From contig JAABRD010000001.1 in the NCBI GenBank assembly GCA_011391085.1, positions 124,001-188,000 on the forward strand: a DNA stretch of 64,000 bases, read 5' to 3'. The position numbers and the translations under genes were made by a program. Source of the stretch: Thiotrichaceae bacterium. GTDB lineage: Bacteria > Pseudomonadota > Gammaproteobacteria > Beggiatoales > Beggiatoaceae. Under the pieces are notes generated by a model. That model saw only the letters and a program-made list of their open reading frames with translations, was not told the DNA's origin and did no database searches. Numbering within the stretch: the stretch's first letter is position 1; every line of letters starts with the position of its first letter. Below are positions 16,299 through 24,678 of this stretch, piece by piece.

Positions 16299-18538
16299 AT
16301 GATGACTGAAAAACTAACATTGTTGAATCGCCAATTACCGCAAATAGACAGCTTGATGGTCGTTGTCATCTGCTTACCTTTCCTCTTTTTATTTTGGAGT
16401 GGTCAAAACTGGTTTTTTGACTCTCCAGGCCTTCTTGACCCGTTTATGATTATGGGTCACTTTATCCATTACGCAGAACATCTGCCTTTGTTGGATAATG
16501 ATTACAAGTCTTCGCGGCTCCCCTGGATATTGCCAGGGGCGTTGTCATACCAACTGTTTGGCCCAGTGGCAGGCAGTTATCTCCTTCATACGGTTTTCCT
16601 AGTCATCGCGTTGACCTCTCTGTACCTAACGGTCAAGTTGACGTTTAATTCCCGACTGGCTTTCCTGACCACCGTATTACTTGCGGGTTACTCTCATTTT
16701 TATGCGTCAGGTGGATGGAATTACTACACCCTTGCGGCCATAGCCTATTACTTTGTCACCCTGCTATGTTTAACTCTAGCCACTACTCTTTTGACGTGGG
16801 GGGGGGGGGTAAAAGGAGGAGAGAAATTTGGCTGTTCCTGGCAGGAATGAGTTACGCCTGTGTCACTCATACCACCACCATTGCTGTAACGTTTTTACCA
16901 TTATTGGTTATACACTTCATCATTCTCAACTGGTTGGGAAGGCGCCGACCCCTCCTAACCGCCGCGCTGGAATTTTTCGCAGGAGGAGTCACTATCACGG
17001 TCATTCTAGGTTTAATCAACCAGTTGACTGGTGGAAGTTTCCTCTTCTTCTTACCTCAAATAAACTACGCTTTAAGACTGTCTCAACATGGCAATGCCTG
17101 GTACGTTCCCCTTTCTACTTGGATTAAGCAAGCATATTGGTTAGTCTTACCCGCTATCACCATCGTCGCAATACCTCTGTTTTCCTTGCGTAACCTCTTC
17201 AAGAGTCATCTGGATGAGAAGCAACTCACCATTGTTATTGGTAGCTATCTCCAGTTTCTACTCATCTTAGGCATCTTTGTCTATTTTAGCGAAGTGAAAC
17301 AACAAACGACGCTTTACCCTAAATACATGTTTCATCTGGCCATTGCCCCAATGATGATGGCGCTGGCAAGTTTACTCTTTTCGGCCACTCCAAAACTGAA
17401 TTTGTTAAGTGACCAAACACTCATTTTGGGTAGCCTACTTACCTATTTGCTTCCCTGGTTTATGATACCTGCTGGGATTAAAACCGAAGTCTTTAACTGG
17501 CTAATTTCTCACTCAGGTAGCACGATTTCGCAATGGCCTATCCTAATTCCTTTCCTAATCGGTATGATAGGATTTATCAGTCTGTGGATGTTCTCCAGAT
17601 GGAAATATGCCATATTTGTCACACTGGCATTTCTCAGCACCTCTCTTTCGTTGCAGACTAATCCACCGGATTTCTCTTGGAGAAACTCATGTTCTATCAA
17701 CCGAGATATGTTTAACGCCGTTATTGAGGCGGACCGTTTCCTCACGTCTTTGGATAAGACCCTGGCTAATACCAAATATTGGTTCAAACAACAAGAGGTT
17801 CAGGAAACCACAAACGGTTGTCCTTCCATTCCATTAGGTCGGGTGTTTGACAGTCTCACTTCCACACGAGGCTGGTGTGGCAATATGCTGAGTGGTTGTG
17901 GCATTGCCAATCGAGAGATTATCAACGATAATATTCTCAACCAAACTCCCAAAATCGGAATCTTGTCGGGTCTCAAAAACAAAGACCAAAATATTGCGGA
18001 CATGCAAGAACGACTTAAAAAGTTGGGGAAAGTCATGACTCCTCTGGGCGAAAAACTGATAGAGTCAGGCCCCCTCAAATTTGCGATAAACGTCTTTGAG
18101 GTGGGTGTTACCTTTCCTCAGACCGTCCTGCAACAGGCCCTGCAATACCACCAAGCAGGCAATCTACCCGTAGCGGAAGACCTTTATCGGCAGATATTGC
18201 AAGTAGAACCCAATAACCCTCAAGCTTTGCATTATCTAGGCGTGATAGCAGCCCAGGTCAAGCGATATGACGCGGCAATCAAACTGATGAAGCAAGCCCT
18301 CGTCATCAACCCTACGGCACCGTTGTATTATAGTAACTTGGCTGGTGCGTTGTTGGAACAAGGGCAGTTAGGGGAAGCGATTGCATGTTATCAACGTGCC
18401 CTCACGTTAGACCCGCAAAACGCTGGAACACGGCAACTCTTGGACAAAGCGCAAATCTTGCGGAATCAAAGAGTTTTGGAAGGGAATGAGAAAGAAAGTG
18501 AAGTGATAGAGGAGAGTAGTCCTTGCAGACAGAGATGA
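16299..18538 (+). pseudogene. Polytopic glycosyltransferase-like membrane protein with TPR tail, frameshifted at a G12 tract
   Basis: Two overlapping frames form one protein. The first part (ATG 16299, TGA 16848-16850) has several membrane helices and a DNDYKSSRLPWILPGALSYQ segment, like GT-C enzymes of the ArnT/dolichyl-phosphate type. The second part continues the membrane domain and ends in TPR units (about 18120-18460; AGNLPVAEDLYRQILQVEPN and so on). The break is at a run of 12 G at 16798-16809. One more G, or two fewer, restores a single frame of about 745 codons reading WGGGGKRRREIWLFLAG. A restart ATG overlaps the first stop (ATGA at 16847-16850), so a two-piece protein is also possible. 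This may be phase variation, decay or a sequencing error. Confidence 0.75.
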
Positions 18539-18552
18539 CAAAAGGGGGTAGT

Positions 18553-18585
18553 AAGAAACTCAGTTTCTTTAAGAAACTGAGTTTC
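18553..18585. repeat. AGAAACTCAGTTTCT palindrome
   Basis: AGAAACTCAGTTTCT and AGAAACTGAGTTTCT flank a TTA spacer 14 bases after the TPR gene stop. Same family as at 16225-16258. Confidence 0.8.
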
Positions 18586-18848
18586 TATGAGGGAGAGAAG
18601 CGGTGGTGAAATATTTTGAGGGGGACAGGAAGTGAGAATTGTCTGAATCAGAATTGACAGAATTTTAGAATTTTCAGAATGGATTATTCTGTTCATTCTT
18701 AAATGTCTTTCAATTCTGATTCTGACCATTTAGAATTTTCGGGTGGACAAGTGTTTCTTTGCCCATGGTTTTTGCAGAGTGGTGGGCCACGAGAAACTGG
18801 TTGCCCACCCTACCAAATCGATCCTTCTCAACATAAGGACTCCATCAC
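18586..18848. repeat. Intergenic repeats, TCTGAATCAGAATT inverted family
   Basis: No gene. GTCTGAATCAGAATTGA near 18638 and its inverse TCAATTCTGATTCTGAC near 18709 flank AT-rich TTTTAGAATTTTCAGAATGG sequence. A GGGTGGGC/GCCCACCC pair follows near 18780-18810. Confidence 0.65.
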
Positions 18849-19109
18849 ATGCCAGAAATTAGCCGTTTCTTTGGGATACTCATAGCCATGTATCACAATG
18901 ACCATCAACCACCACACTTTCATGTACGCTAGGGGGGGCAAACAGCCATTGTCAACCTTCACACGTTGGAATTATTAGAAGGAAAATTACCACCCCGCTT
19001 GCATCGTTTAGTGTTAAGATGGGCAACCCTGCATCAACAGGAACTGTTACAAAACTGGGAATTAGCCAGACACCAACAACCTTTAAACAAAATACCATCC
19101 TTGGGGTAA
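18849..19109 (+). pseudogene. DUF4160 gene with in-frame TAG
   Basis: 87 codons from ATG 18849 to TAA 19107. The start PEISRFFGILIAMYHNDHQP and PHFHVR match DUF4160. A TAG at 18930-18932 interrupts exactly after HFHVR, where the family usually has an aromatic residue. The frame then resumes with GGQTAIVNLHTLELLEGKLP and an LPPRLHRLVLRWATLHQQEL helix typical of the family. A G7 run follows the stop. Five bases downstream is an intact DUF2442 partner. The damage is a single base, so it could be a real nonsense mutation or a base-calling error. Confidence 0.85.
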
Positions 19110-19114
19110 TCGCG

Positions 19115-19405
19115 ATGCTTAAAGATATTGTGGCGGTATCTGCGCAGCCAGGATACCAACTCGATCTATGTTTTGAAGATGGCGTAACCGGTCGGCTGAA
19201 TATCAGCCAGTTGATTGAATTTTCCGGCGTGTTTGAACCTCTTCAAGACCTTAACTACTTTGCACAGGTGCGTGTCAATCCCGAACTTGGTACGATTGAA
19301 TGGCCTAATCAAGTCGATCTGGACCCCGATGTGCTGTATGCACTACTCACAGGTCAAACTATTCACTACGAACCTAACTATCTTCCGCTTGCCCAGGCCG
19401 CATAG
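19115..19405 (+). CDS. DUF2442 family protein, partner of broken DUF4160
   Basis: 96 residues from the ATG at 19115. DUF2442 hallmarks: LDLCFEDGVTGRLNISQLI, GVFEPLQD, and GTIEWPNQVDLDPDVLY. It follows the DUF4160 reading frame by five bases, the usual two-gene arrangement. The gene is intact, while the upstream member carries a stop. Function in the TA-like pair is unproven. Confidence 0.85.
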   Translation: MLKDIVAVSAQPGYQLDLCFEDGVTGRLNISQLIEFSGVFEPLQDLNYFAQVRVNPELGTIEWPNQVDLDPDVLYALLTGQTIHYEPNYLPLAQAA

Positions 19406-19451
19406 GACCACTAAGTTAGAAGATGGGTAAATAAACACTTGCATGGTGATA

Positions 19452-20125
19452 GAGAAAGGCATCCTCTCATTAGAGATTAGGTCTCCCCCCCACCCCAAAC
19501 CGTGCAGGAAACTTTCGCTTCACACGGCTTTCAAAAGTTTTGGTCGGGGCTTGCAGACCCAATGACCACCAGTCGGTTTAAAAAAAAAAAACGGCTGGCC
19601 TTAACTCACGGTCTTTGTAGATTAGTAACCCGTTTTAGTAGCGATAAGCTAATCCTCAAGTTGATTATCCTACCATAAAGTAGGCTCTCAATCAACTACC
19701 TTGAGGCTGGTTGAAAATCCAAAGAACTCTCATGAATTAAGAAACCTCCTAGCGTACTTTGGTTCCATTAATCTTTGGGATTCGTGTGTTTCTATCAACC
19801 ACGATAAATTAATCAGTCCATTGACTTACATACTATTACGCCTCTGTGAGATGATTAAGAATTAGCTAACACCTAGTCATGATGACACCTAATCACCTCA
19901 TCCCGAGTTTCAGTCGTTAAGTTTGTTATGTCAGTTTTAGGTAGTGTCTGTACCCCAGATGCCTTTTGGAGTGTTATACTCTAGGATGGACGAGAGTATA
20001 CAGGCAACTTTGACCCTGTCAAGTTTACGAGGCTTCCAGCAACACTTCAGAAATTTCTTTACCATGACTGACTCTCCAAGCGGTGGTGACCTTAAACAGA
20101 GCCTCCTAATTTCACCTTTCCGCAC
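19452..20125 (-). ncRNA. ORF-less group II intron (copy 1)
   Basis: Minus-strand ribozyme of roughly 670 bases. Domain V is the 34-mer at 19497-19530: a 10-bp basal stem, CC bulge, 4-bp distal stem and GAAA tetraloop, with the AGC triad. A GTGCGG start at 20125 followed by GTTTAAGGTCACC resembles the group II 5-prime end. Long blocks are shared with copy 2 (24670-25340), such as CTCACAGAGGCGTAATAGTA, GGTTGATAGAAACAC and AAAGTACGCTAGGA. The two domain V sequences differ by changes that keep pairing (for example AUGC/GUAU versus AAGC/GUUU). There is no reverse transcriptase ORF, so splicing or movement would need a protein from elsewhere. The 3-prime end is approximate. Confidence 0.82.
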
Positions 20126-20291
20126 TTGTCCTCTCGCTATACACCCTGACAGTTTGTTAGAACTTCAGAGGTCTGAGAGTAAGGACTCCATATACACTCA
20201 ATGGAGGGGGAATCTCACCCCATAACTTAACGCCTAACTAGGCACACCCACCCTACTTGTTATATCACTAGCTTCTCTTTCTATTCACCAA

Positions 20292-20504
20292 ATGAACAAA
20301 ACCCTCTTGGCCATTGATTCTACCTATTTGACCCCACTGGTAAAACTCAGTGGCTGGTCTGAACCACAAGTGGTTGAGACGGCATTACGCTTACTCTTTC
20401 AACAGTGGCAATACACACAGGCCGATTTGGAGTCGGTCAAGGTGACTCATCAAGCGATTCTGTCTCAATATGACGAACTCTTTCAACGCCTGGCGGAACA
20501 TTAA
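20292..20504 (+). CDS. Small antitoxin-like protein paired with Doc (copy 1)
   Basis: 70 residues, no family name certain. NKTLLAIDSTYLTPLVKLSGWSEPQVVETALRLL looks like a short ribbon-helix-helix or helical antitoxin. It lies three bases upstream of a Doc-like toxin frame, hence the antitoxin role by context. A near-identical paralogue at 24442-24654 differs at about six residues (for example YTQ versus HPE). The two copies are in direct orientation 4.15 kb apart. Confidence 0.7.
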   Translation: MNKTLLAIDSTYLTPLVKLSGWSEPQVVETALRLLFQQWQYTQADLESVKVTHQAILSQYDELFQRLAEH

Positions 20505-20507
20505 CAA

Positions 20508-20891
20508 ATGCCGATTTTTTTGTCAGTAGAGGCCGCTTTATTCATTCTTGAACAACAAATCTCTCGTTACGGTGGCCTTCATGGAGTACGCGACCCGTCT
20601 CTGTTAGCTTCGGCTATCGGTCAGGCGCAACAGACCTATTTTTACACCGGTGAGATTTATCAAGCCGCCGCCCCGTAGGGTTTTTCAATTATCCAAAATC
20701 AGGCTTTCTTGGACGGCAACAAACGAACCGCCGTGGCTTGTCTCTTAACTTTTCTGGCACTCAATGAATTGCCTTTGCCCTACACCACAGAACAGTTATT
20801 TCAGTGGACCTTGCAAGTGGCAACGGGTCAGTTGTCACGAGAAGAGTTGGCCCAGTTGCTGAAGGTCGTGGCTGATTCTGATGGTGTCTAA
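20508..20891 (+). pseudogene. Doc-family toxin gene with in-frame TAG
   Basis: 128 codons from ATG 20508 to TAA 20889. The start PIFLSVEAALFILEQQI and GGLHGVRDPSLLASAI are typical of Doc/Fic-like death-on-curing proteins. A TAG lies at 20676-20678 (codon 57, after QAAAP), then GFSIIQNQAFLDGNKRTAVA continues the catalytic region. In the Fic/Doc motif H-x-F-x-D-G-N-K the His is replaced by Gln (NQAF), so the protein would probably be inactive even if the stop were read through. Decay of the toxin next to an intact antitoxin is the likely reading. Confidence 0.85.
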
Positions 20892-20892
20892 A

Positions 20893-21257
20893 TATTGGAA
20901 TGCCCTCATTCCTCCGCCAAGAGTCTGCGAGGGCGTTCCGCTTTCCTGACATCCCACTTAAATTTAAAATGTCGGGAAAGGGTTAAAATCGGTTTCTCAG
21001 TTTATAAGTGGTGGATACGCTTCGCTTAATCCACCCTACTGGTTGTATGGTTGGTTGGAAGTTTCCAACGTTCCTTTCATTTATTATATATAGACGGTGA
21101 CGCCACCGATTTTGTTAGGGCGTTTTCCAATTTATTTTAAATCTCCTGCCTTGTCCTCTATAATAAGGGCCGTTTTGTTATTTACCACCCCCCCTAGTAC
21201 ACACATCTACTGTTTGTGTGACTATAGAGGGACAAAGCTGCGCTTTGGACTCCTGGG
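20893..21257 (+). repeat. ~350-bp non-coding repeat element (copy 1)
   Basis: It runs from GGAATGCCCTCA-type sequence to GCGCTTTGGACTCCTGG. Within it are a GGAATGCCCTC/GAGGGCGTTCC stem, a TTTCCTGACAT/ATGTCGGGAAA stem, a TGGATACGCTTCGCTTAATC block, GTTTCCAACGTTC, TTTGTTAGGGCGTTTTC and CTATAATAAGGGCC. Copies 2 and 3 at about 22062-22310 and 23168-23551 have the same block order. It begins two bases after the doc stop. Confidence 0.88.
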
Positions 21258-21331
21258 GCACAGTTCTCTTACCAGGTGGTAGGTAAGACCCCAAGTCAGT
21301 AGGGTGGGCAACGATAACCCGGTGACCTACC

Positions 21332-21763
21332 CTACTTGACTGAGTTCACTTGCACAAATGGATTACAAATAATTAGCTGATTTTCAATCCGTTGCTGTGT
21401 TTGCAGGTCCTCGGAATATAACAGTCCACAGCCTGCGTCTAAGGCACTGGCAAGTATCAAACTGTCCCAATATGAAAATCGATAACGTATTTTGAGTCGA
21501 TGGGCTAATCGAATCACCGATAGCGTAACCAGTTGAACCTCACTATATTCAATCATGGCTTCCAGATTCGCTTGAATCCACTCATCGGTCATTTTGTTTT
21601 TCAACATGGCCGAATAATATTCGTGTAACACTTGCGTACTAATCACCAGTGGTTGCACGGCCGTTTCCACCAAAGTATTTGCGATTTGATGTTTAGCATC
21701 CTCTTCGCCCTCCAAATGTGCATAAACCCAAATATTCGTGTCCACAAATATCCTAACGTTCAT
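21332..21763 (-). CDS. PIN-domain toxin, VapC-like
   Basis: 143 residues from the ATG at 21763. It has the PIN-domain acidic residues Asp8 (IFVDTNIWVY), Glu in LHEYYSAM and Asp in YWDSLILASA. VapC toxins are RNases. The ATG lies inside the 3-prime end of the upstream gene (11-base overlap), typical of TA operons. No disrupting mutation is visible, so this is one of the few island toxins that appears intact. Confidence 0.88.
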   Translation of the reverse strand: MNVRIFVDTNIWVYAHLEGEEDAKHQIANTLVETAVQPLVISTQVLHEYYSAMLKNKMTDEWIQANLEAMIEYSEVQLVTLSVIRLAHRLKIRYRFSYWDSLILASALDAGCGLLYSEDLQTQQRIENQLIICNPFVQVNSVK

Positions 21764-21944
21764 GCAATTCCTCACGCAGACACACTTTCACCTGTGGCAC
21801 CTTCATGGTGTTAAAACGTTTCGCAGACGAAGAGGTCTGTTGCCGGTTTAACCCGTCCAAATAATGCAGGACTTCTATCAAGGTATGGTGAGGCATCTGA
21901 CGACTGTAATACTGTATCCTTCGTTCCATTTCCAAACGATTCAT
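21753..21944 (-). CDS. Antitoxin of the PIN-domain module
   Basis: 63 residues from the ATG at 21944, with AGGA about nine bases upstream. Its 3-prime end overlaps the VapC-like gene by 11 bases. NRLEMERRIQYYSRQMPHHT, then LIEVLHYLDGLNRQQ, suggests a helical antitoxin. No family assigned with certainty. Confidence 0.7.
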   Translation of the reverse strand: MNRLEMERRIQYYSRQMPHHTLIEVLHYLDGLNRQQTSSSAKRFNTMKVPQVKVCLREELHER

Positions 21945-22061
21945 AAACTCTTTCCTCTTGGGTAAATGTAGGGTGGGCAACGTGTTTTGGTTGCCTACCA
22001 TTTTCCTAAAATCAACCGTGGGTGGGTAACTAAAACACGTTGCCCAACGGAAAATCTTTTA

Positions 22062-22310
22062 TCTGTGGTGGATACTTAATCAATCATACTTATTATATGG
22101 TTTGTTGGCAGTTTCCAACGTTCCCTTCTTTATATATAGACTGTGACGCCACAGATTTTGTTAGGGCGTTTTCTCATTTATTTTAAATCTCCTAATCTTG
22201 GCCTTGTCCTCTATAATAAGGGCCGTTTTTTTATTTACCACCCCCCCTAGTACACACTTCTACTGTTTATGTGACTATAGGGGGGCAAAGTTGCGCTTTG
22301 GACTCTGCCA
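22062..22310 (+). repeat. ~350-bp non-coding repeat element (copy 2, 5-prime truncated)
   Basis: Matches copy 1 from the GTGGTGGATAC block through TTTCCAACGTTC, TTTGTTAGGGCGTTTTC, CTATAATAAGGGCC, CCCTAGTACACAC and GCGCTTTGGACT. The front hairpins (GCCCTC and TTTCCTGACAT) are missing. It lies between two minus-strand TA modules. Confidence 0.85.
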
Positions 22311-22315
22311 CGGTG

Positions 22316-22513
22316 TCACGATGTTAAAGTGACGCCCTTTCCTCCTGGTATCTCTTTCTGATGACGTTTGATGGGACGTTGTACCAATCGATGTGCTAGG
22401 GTGGCTTCTTTTATCTTCAAATCGGCCACAATGGCAGTCACGTTATAGTTGAAACTTTTCGCATGTGCTTCGCGACTGTCGTGCAATTCTTTAATAACGG
22501 CATCTTCTAGCAT
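22316..22513 (-). CDS. Small antitoxin-like protein, downstream of PIN toxin
   Basis: 65 residues. EDAVIKELHDSREAHAKSFN, then YNVTAIVADLK, matches the small proteins paired with toxin-first PIN modules. It overlaps the 3-prime end of the PIN gene by seven bases (22507-22513). The antitoxin role comes from context. Confidence 0.7.
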   Translation of the reverse strand: MLEDAVIKELHDSREAHAKSFNYNVTAIVADLKIKEATLAHRLVQRPIKRHQKEIPGGKGVTLTS

Positions 22514-22993
22514 GATGATTCTCCTCTTAATTCAATGGGGGTACAGAGGATAGGCAAGTCATAACCTTCTCTCTGACAAACCAGTCGTATTGGTTTTTGT
22601 AACTGGGCATTGGCAATATGGCGACAATTCCAAGTCAGCAAGTAGTCCATTCCATACACGGTGGCAGTTGCAATGTGCAACGCATCATCTGCCGCTTTCG
22701 TAGGTAACAGGTGTCCCGTCATAAAACGATGTGCCAATTCTTCAATTTCTCGATTAGAAGGCAGTAATGATAAATCTTGTAACATCTCTAGGCGTTGGTT
22801 AGCCGCTGGTTGGTTCCCCGCGTCCCGCCTCTTCTATGACCAGTGGTGAGGTGTATAAGTCAAACTCTTGACGAGAATGAGTCCACCATTCTAAAGTGAG
22901 TTGTTGGTAGGTGGCTATCACCAAGTCTCGATGTGAACGGGCCGTCAAATAGCTAACTACGCTGGTTTCAATGTAAAAGGTCGGTTTTTCCAT
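22507..22993 (-). pseudogene. Frameshifted PIN-domain toxin gene
   Basis: The N-terminal half (ATG 22993, KPTFYIETSVVSYLTARSHR, then LVIEEAGRGEPTSG) runs into a stop at about 22799. A second frame continues AANQRLEMLQDLSLLPSNRE, then TKAADDALHIATATVYGMDY and LLTWNCRHIAN to 22507. The join is near 22803, where one extra base (the A before GCGGCTAACC) explains the shift. The acidic residues of PIN are split between the frames. The downstream antitoxin-like gene is intact. Confidence 0.85.
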
Positions 22994-23167
22994 ATTCAAC
23001 TCTGGTTTTTTTCATAGACAACCGTTTGAGAAATTTGAGTACGATGGCGCAAAGCAATCCTCTGGTCGTTGTCCGCCTCAACACGGTATGTTATTGGTAC
23101 CCACTTGACATTGGCACTGTTTCTGCTAACATATTGACTTGACCTAGAAATGTTTCCTCATTTCGTT
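22994..23167. other. Short intergenic stretch upstream of PIN pseudogene
   Basis: No gene seen. It presumably holds the promoter of the minus-strand PIN module. It ends where repeat copy 3 begins. Confidence 0.4.
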
Positions 23168-23551
23168 AAGATATTTAAGTGTGTCATCAGGAATGCCCTC
23201 AGACCGAAGCCAAGAGTCTGCGAGGGCGTTCCGCTTTCCTGACATCCGACTTAAATTTAAAATGTCGGGAAAGGGTTAATAATCGGTTTCTTGTTTAAGA
23301 AGTGGTGGATACGCTTCGCTTAATCCACCCTACTGGTTGTATGATTGGTTGGCAGTTTCCAACGTTCCTTTCATTTATATAGACTGTGACGCCATCGTTT
23401 TTGTTAGGGCGTTTTCTAATTTATTTTAAATCTCCTAATCTTGGCCTTGTCTTCTATAATAAGGGTCCTCTGTTTATTTACCACCCTCCCTAGTACACAC
23501 TTCTACTTCTTGTGTGACAAAGAGGGGCAAAGTTGCGCTTTGGACTCCTGG
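23168..23551 (+). repeat. ~350-bp non-coding repeat element (copy 3)
   Basis: Full-length copy: AAGATATTTAAGTGTGTCAT, GGAATGCCCTCA, GAGGGCGTTCC, TTTCCTGACAT/ATGTCGGGAAA, TGGATACGCTTCGCTTAATC, GTTTCCAACGTTC, TTTGTTAGGGCGTTTTC and GCGCTTTGGACTCCTGG. An inverted copy at 36724-36878 shares the AAGTGTGT leading edge, so the element starts at or before 23168. Confidence 0.88.
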
Positions 23552-23632
23552 TTATATATTATGGTCAGGTACCTACTGAGTTCTCTGTCTGACAACAGGT
23601 AACTTGTCAGGGAACTGAGTGTCTGTAGGGGC

Positions 23633-23986
23633 TTAGGTATGAACCACTATCGTTGCACGGTTTAATTCCACAAAACGATGTGATTCTAGTAACTGGGCCA
23701 GTGCATCAAAATGATTCAAAAATAACTGTTCTAAATCAGCATTACTGATATTTCCAGTCACCATCAGCAGTAATTTATGGGGCTTGCCTGCGACTAAAAA
23801 GGAATTAACAAAATCTTTGTCCTTGGTTATCACAATTCATTGTTCCGCCACCGACAACGCATTAATATCATAGTCTTGAGTGCGATTTCCCGCAGGCAAT
23901 TCCAACGTATGAACCGCTTCATAACCGGCGCCTCGAAGCCAATCAGCTAAGCGACGTGGCAGTTGGGCATCAATCAAAAATTTCAT
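23633..23986 (-). pseudogene. DUF5615 PIN-like toxin gene with in-frame TGA
   Basis: 118 codons from ATG 23986. KFLIDAQLPRRLADWLRGAG, then DYDINALSVAEQ, is followed by TGA, then IVITKDKDFVNSFLVAG, then PHKLLLMVTGNISNADLEQL to the end. All DUF5615 landmarks (FLIDAQLP, the NALSVAEQ.IVITKDKDF strand) are present. A CGA-to-TGA change would restore Arg at the break. Its ATG overlaps the DUF433 stop by one base, the usual arrangement for the DUF433/DUF5615 pair. Confidence 0.85.
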
Positions 23987-24222
23987 CAGGCCACCAGTCC
24001 ATGAATACTTTTCACTTGGAGTAGCTGTGTCGCGAAAGCCAGCGCGGCCAAAATATCTTCGGCTTCAAGGTCTTCATAATCGGCTAAAATCTCTGCCGGT
24101 TTCATTCCTGCACTCAGCAGTTCCAACAGGAGTTCGACGGGATAACGTAGTCCCCGAATGCACGGTTTGCCGTGACAAATCTGGGGGTCTAGGGTAATTC
24201 GTTCTTGCCAAAGCATTGTCAT
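23986..24222 (-). CDS. DUF433 antitoxin-like protein
   Basis: 78 residues. The DUF433 signature is clear: ITLDPQICHGKPCIRGLRYP, then LELLSAGMKPAEILADYEDL and EAEDILAALAFA. It is a winged-helix-like predicted antitoxin of DUF5615 PIN-like toxins. It is intact, while the downstream toxin is broken. ATGs at 24222 and 24216 are both possible starts. Confidence 0.88.
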   Translation of the reverse strand: MTMLWQERITLDPQICHGKPCIRGLRYPVELLLELLSAGMKPAEILADYEDLEAEDILAALAFATQLLQVKSIHGLVA

Positions 24223-24242
24223 GTTCTCGGTTTAAGTGGTTT

Positions 24243-24301
24243 TAGGAACGGAATAAATTCCGTACTCCAACGGCAGGAACGGAATAAATTCCGTACTCCA
24301 T
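24243..24301. repeat. GGAATAAATTCCGTACTCC repeat, two units
   Basis: Two ACGGAATAAATTCCGTACTC units in tandem. The palindromic core GGAATAAATTCC is shared with arrays at 28951-29072 and 40090-40322. Confidence 0.8.
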
Positions 24302-24305
24302 AGGC

Positions 24306-24360
24306 TAGGGCGTTCCGCTTTCCTGACATCCCACTTAAATTAAAAATGTCGGGAAAGTGA
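24306..24360 (+). repeat. Fragment of the ~350-bp repeat element (copy 4)
   Basis: Only the GGGCGTTCCGCTTTCCTGAC...ATGTCGGGAAAG hairpin part is kept. It sits between the DUF433 and antitoxin-like genes. Confidence 0.75.
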
Positions 24361-24441
24361 GTCGTTTCGGAAGACTACCGTATTTAACTGGGTAGTCGGT
24401 CCTGTCAAATCTTTCTAATTCAATTCTTAACCATTAACCTA

Positions 24442-24654
24442 ATGAACAAAACTCTCTTAGCCATTGATTCCACCTATTTAACCCCATTGGTGAAATTAAG
24501 TGGCTGGTCTGAACCACAAGTGGTTGAGACGGCGTTACGCTTACTCTTACAACAATGGCAACACCCGGAAGCCGATTTAGAGACGGTCAAAGTCACACAT
24601 CAAGCGATTCTGTCTCAATACGACGATCTCTTTCAACGCCTGGCGGAACATTAA
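24442..24654 (+). CDS. Small antitoxin-like protein (copy 2)
   Basis: 70 residues, nearly identical to the protein at 20292-20504. The two genes also share the spacing and the first codons of the toxin that follows. Its toxin partner has been lost: the doc frame survives for only about seven codons before an intron sequence begins. Confidence 0.7.
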   Translation: MNKTLLAIDSTYLTPLVKLSGWSEPQVVETALRLLLQQWQHPEADLETVKVTHQAILSQYDDLFQRLAEH

Positions 24655-24657
24655 CCA

Positions 24658-24678
24658 ATGCCGATTTTTTTATCAGTA
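24658..24678 (+). pseudogene. Doc toxin remnant, first ~7 codons only
   Basis: ATGCCGATTTTTTTATCAGT matches the first codons of the doc frame at 20508 (MPIFLSV). After about 24678 the sequence is group II intron, aligned with copy 1. The toxin was deleted at the junction. Confidence 0.8.

Noticed and set aside
18930-20678. TAG readthrough or stop-codon recoding, since DUF4160 and Doc both have TAG where an aromatic or other residue is expected
   Set aside because: TAG ends many intact genes here (aprA, yoeB, gltD, rnfB), and other lesions are TGA or frameshifts. A recoding scheme is not needed.
20893-23551. Integron attC sites in the 350-bp element
   Set aside because: GTTAGGGCGTT is superficially similar to a core site, but I found no matching RYYYAAC/GTTRRRY pair and no integrase. 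Cassette organisation is still reported as an observation.
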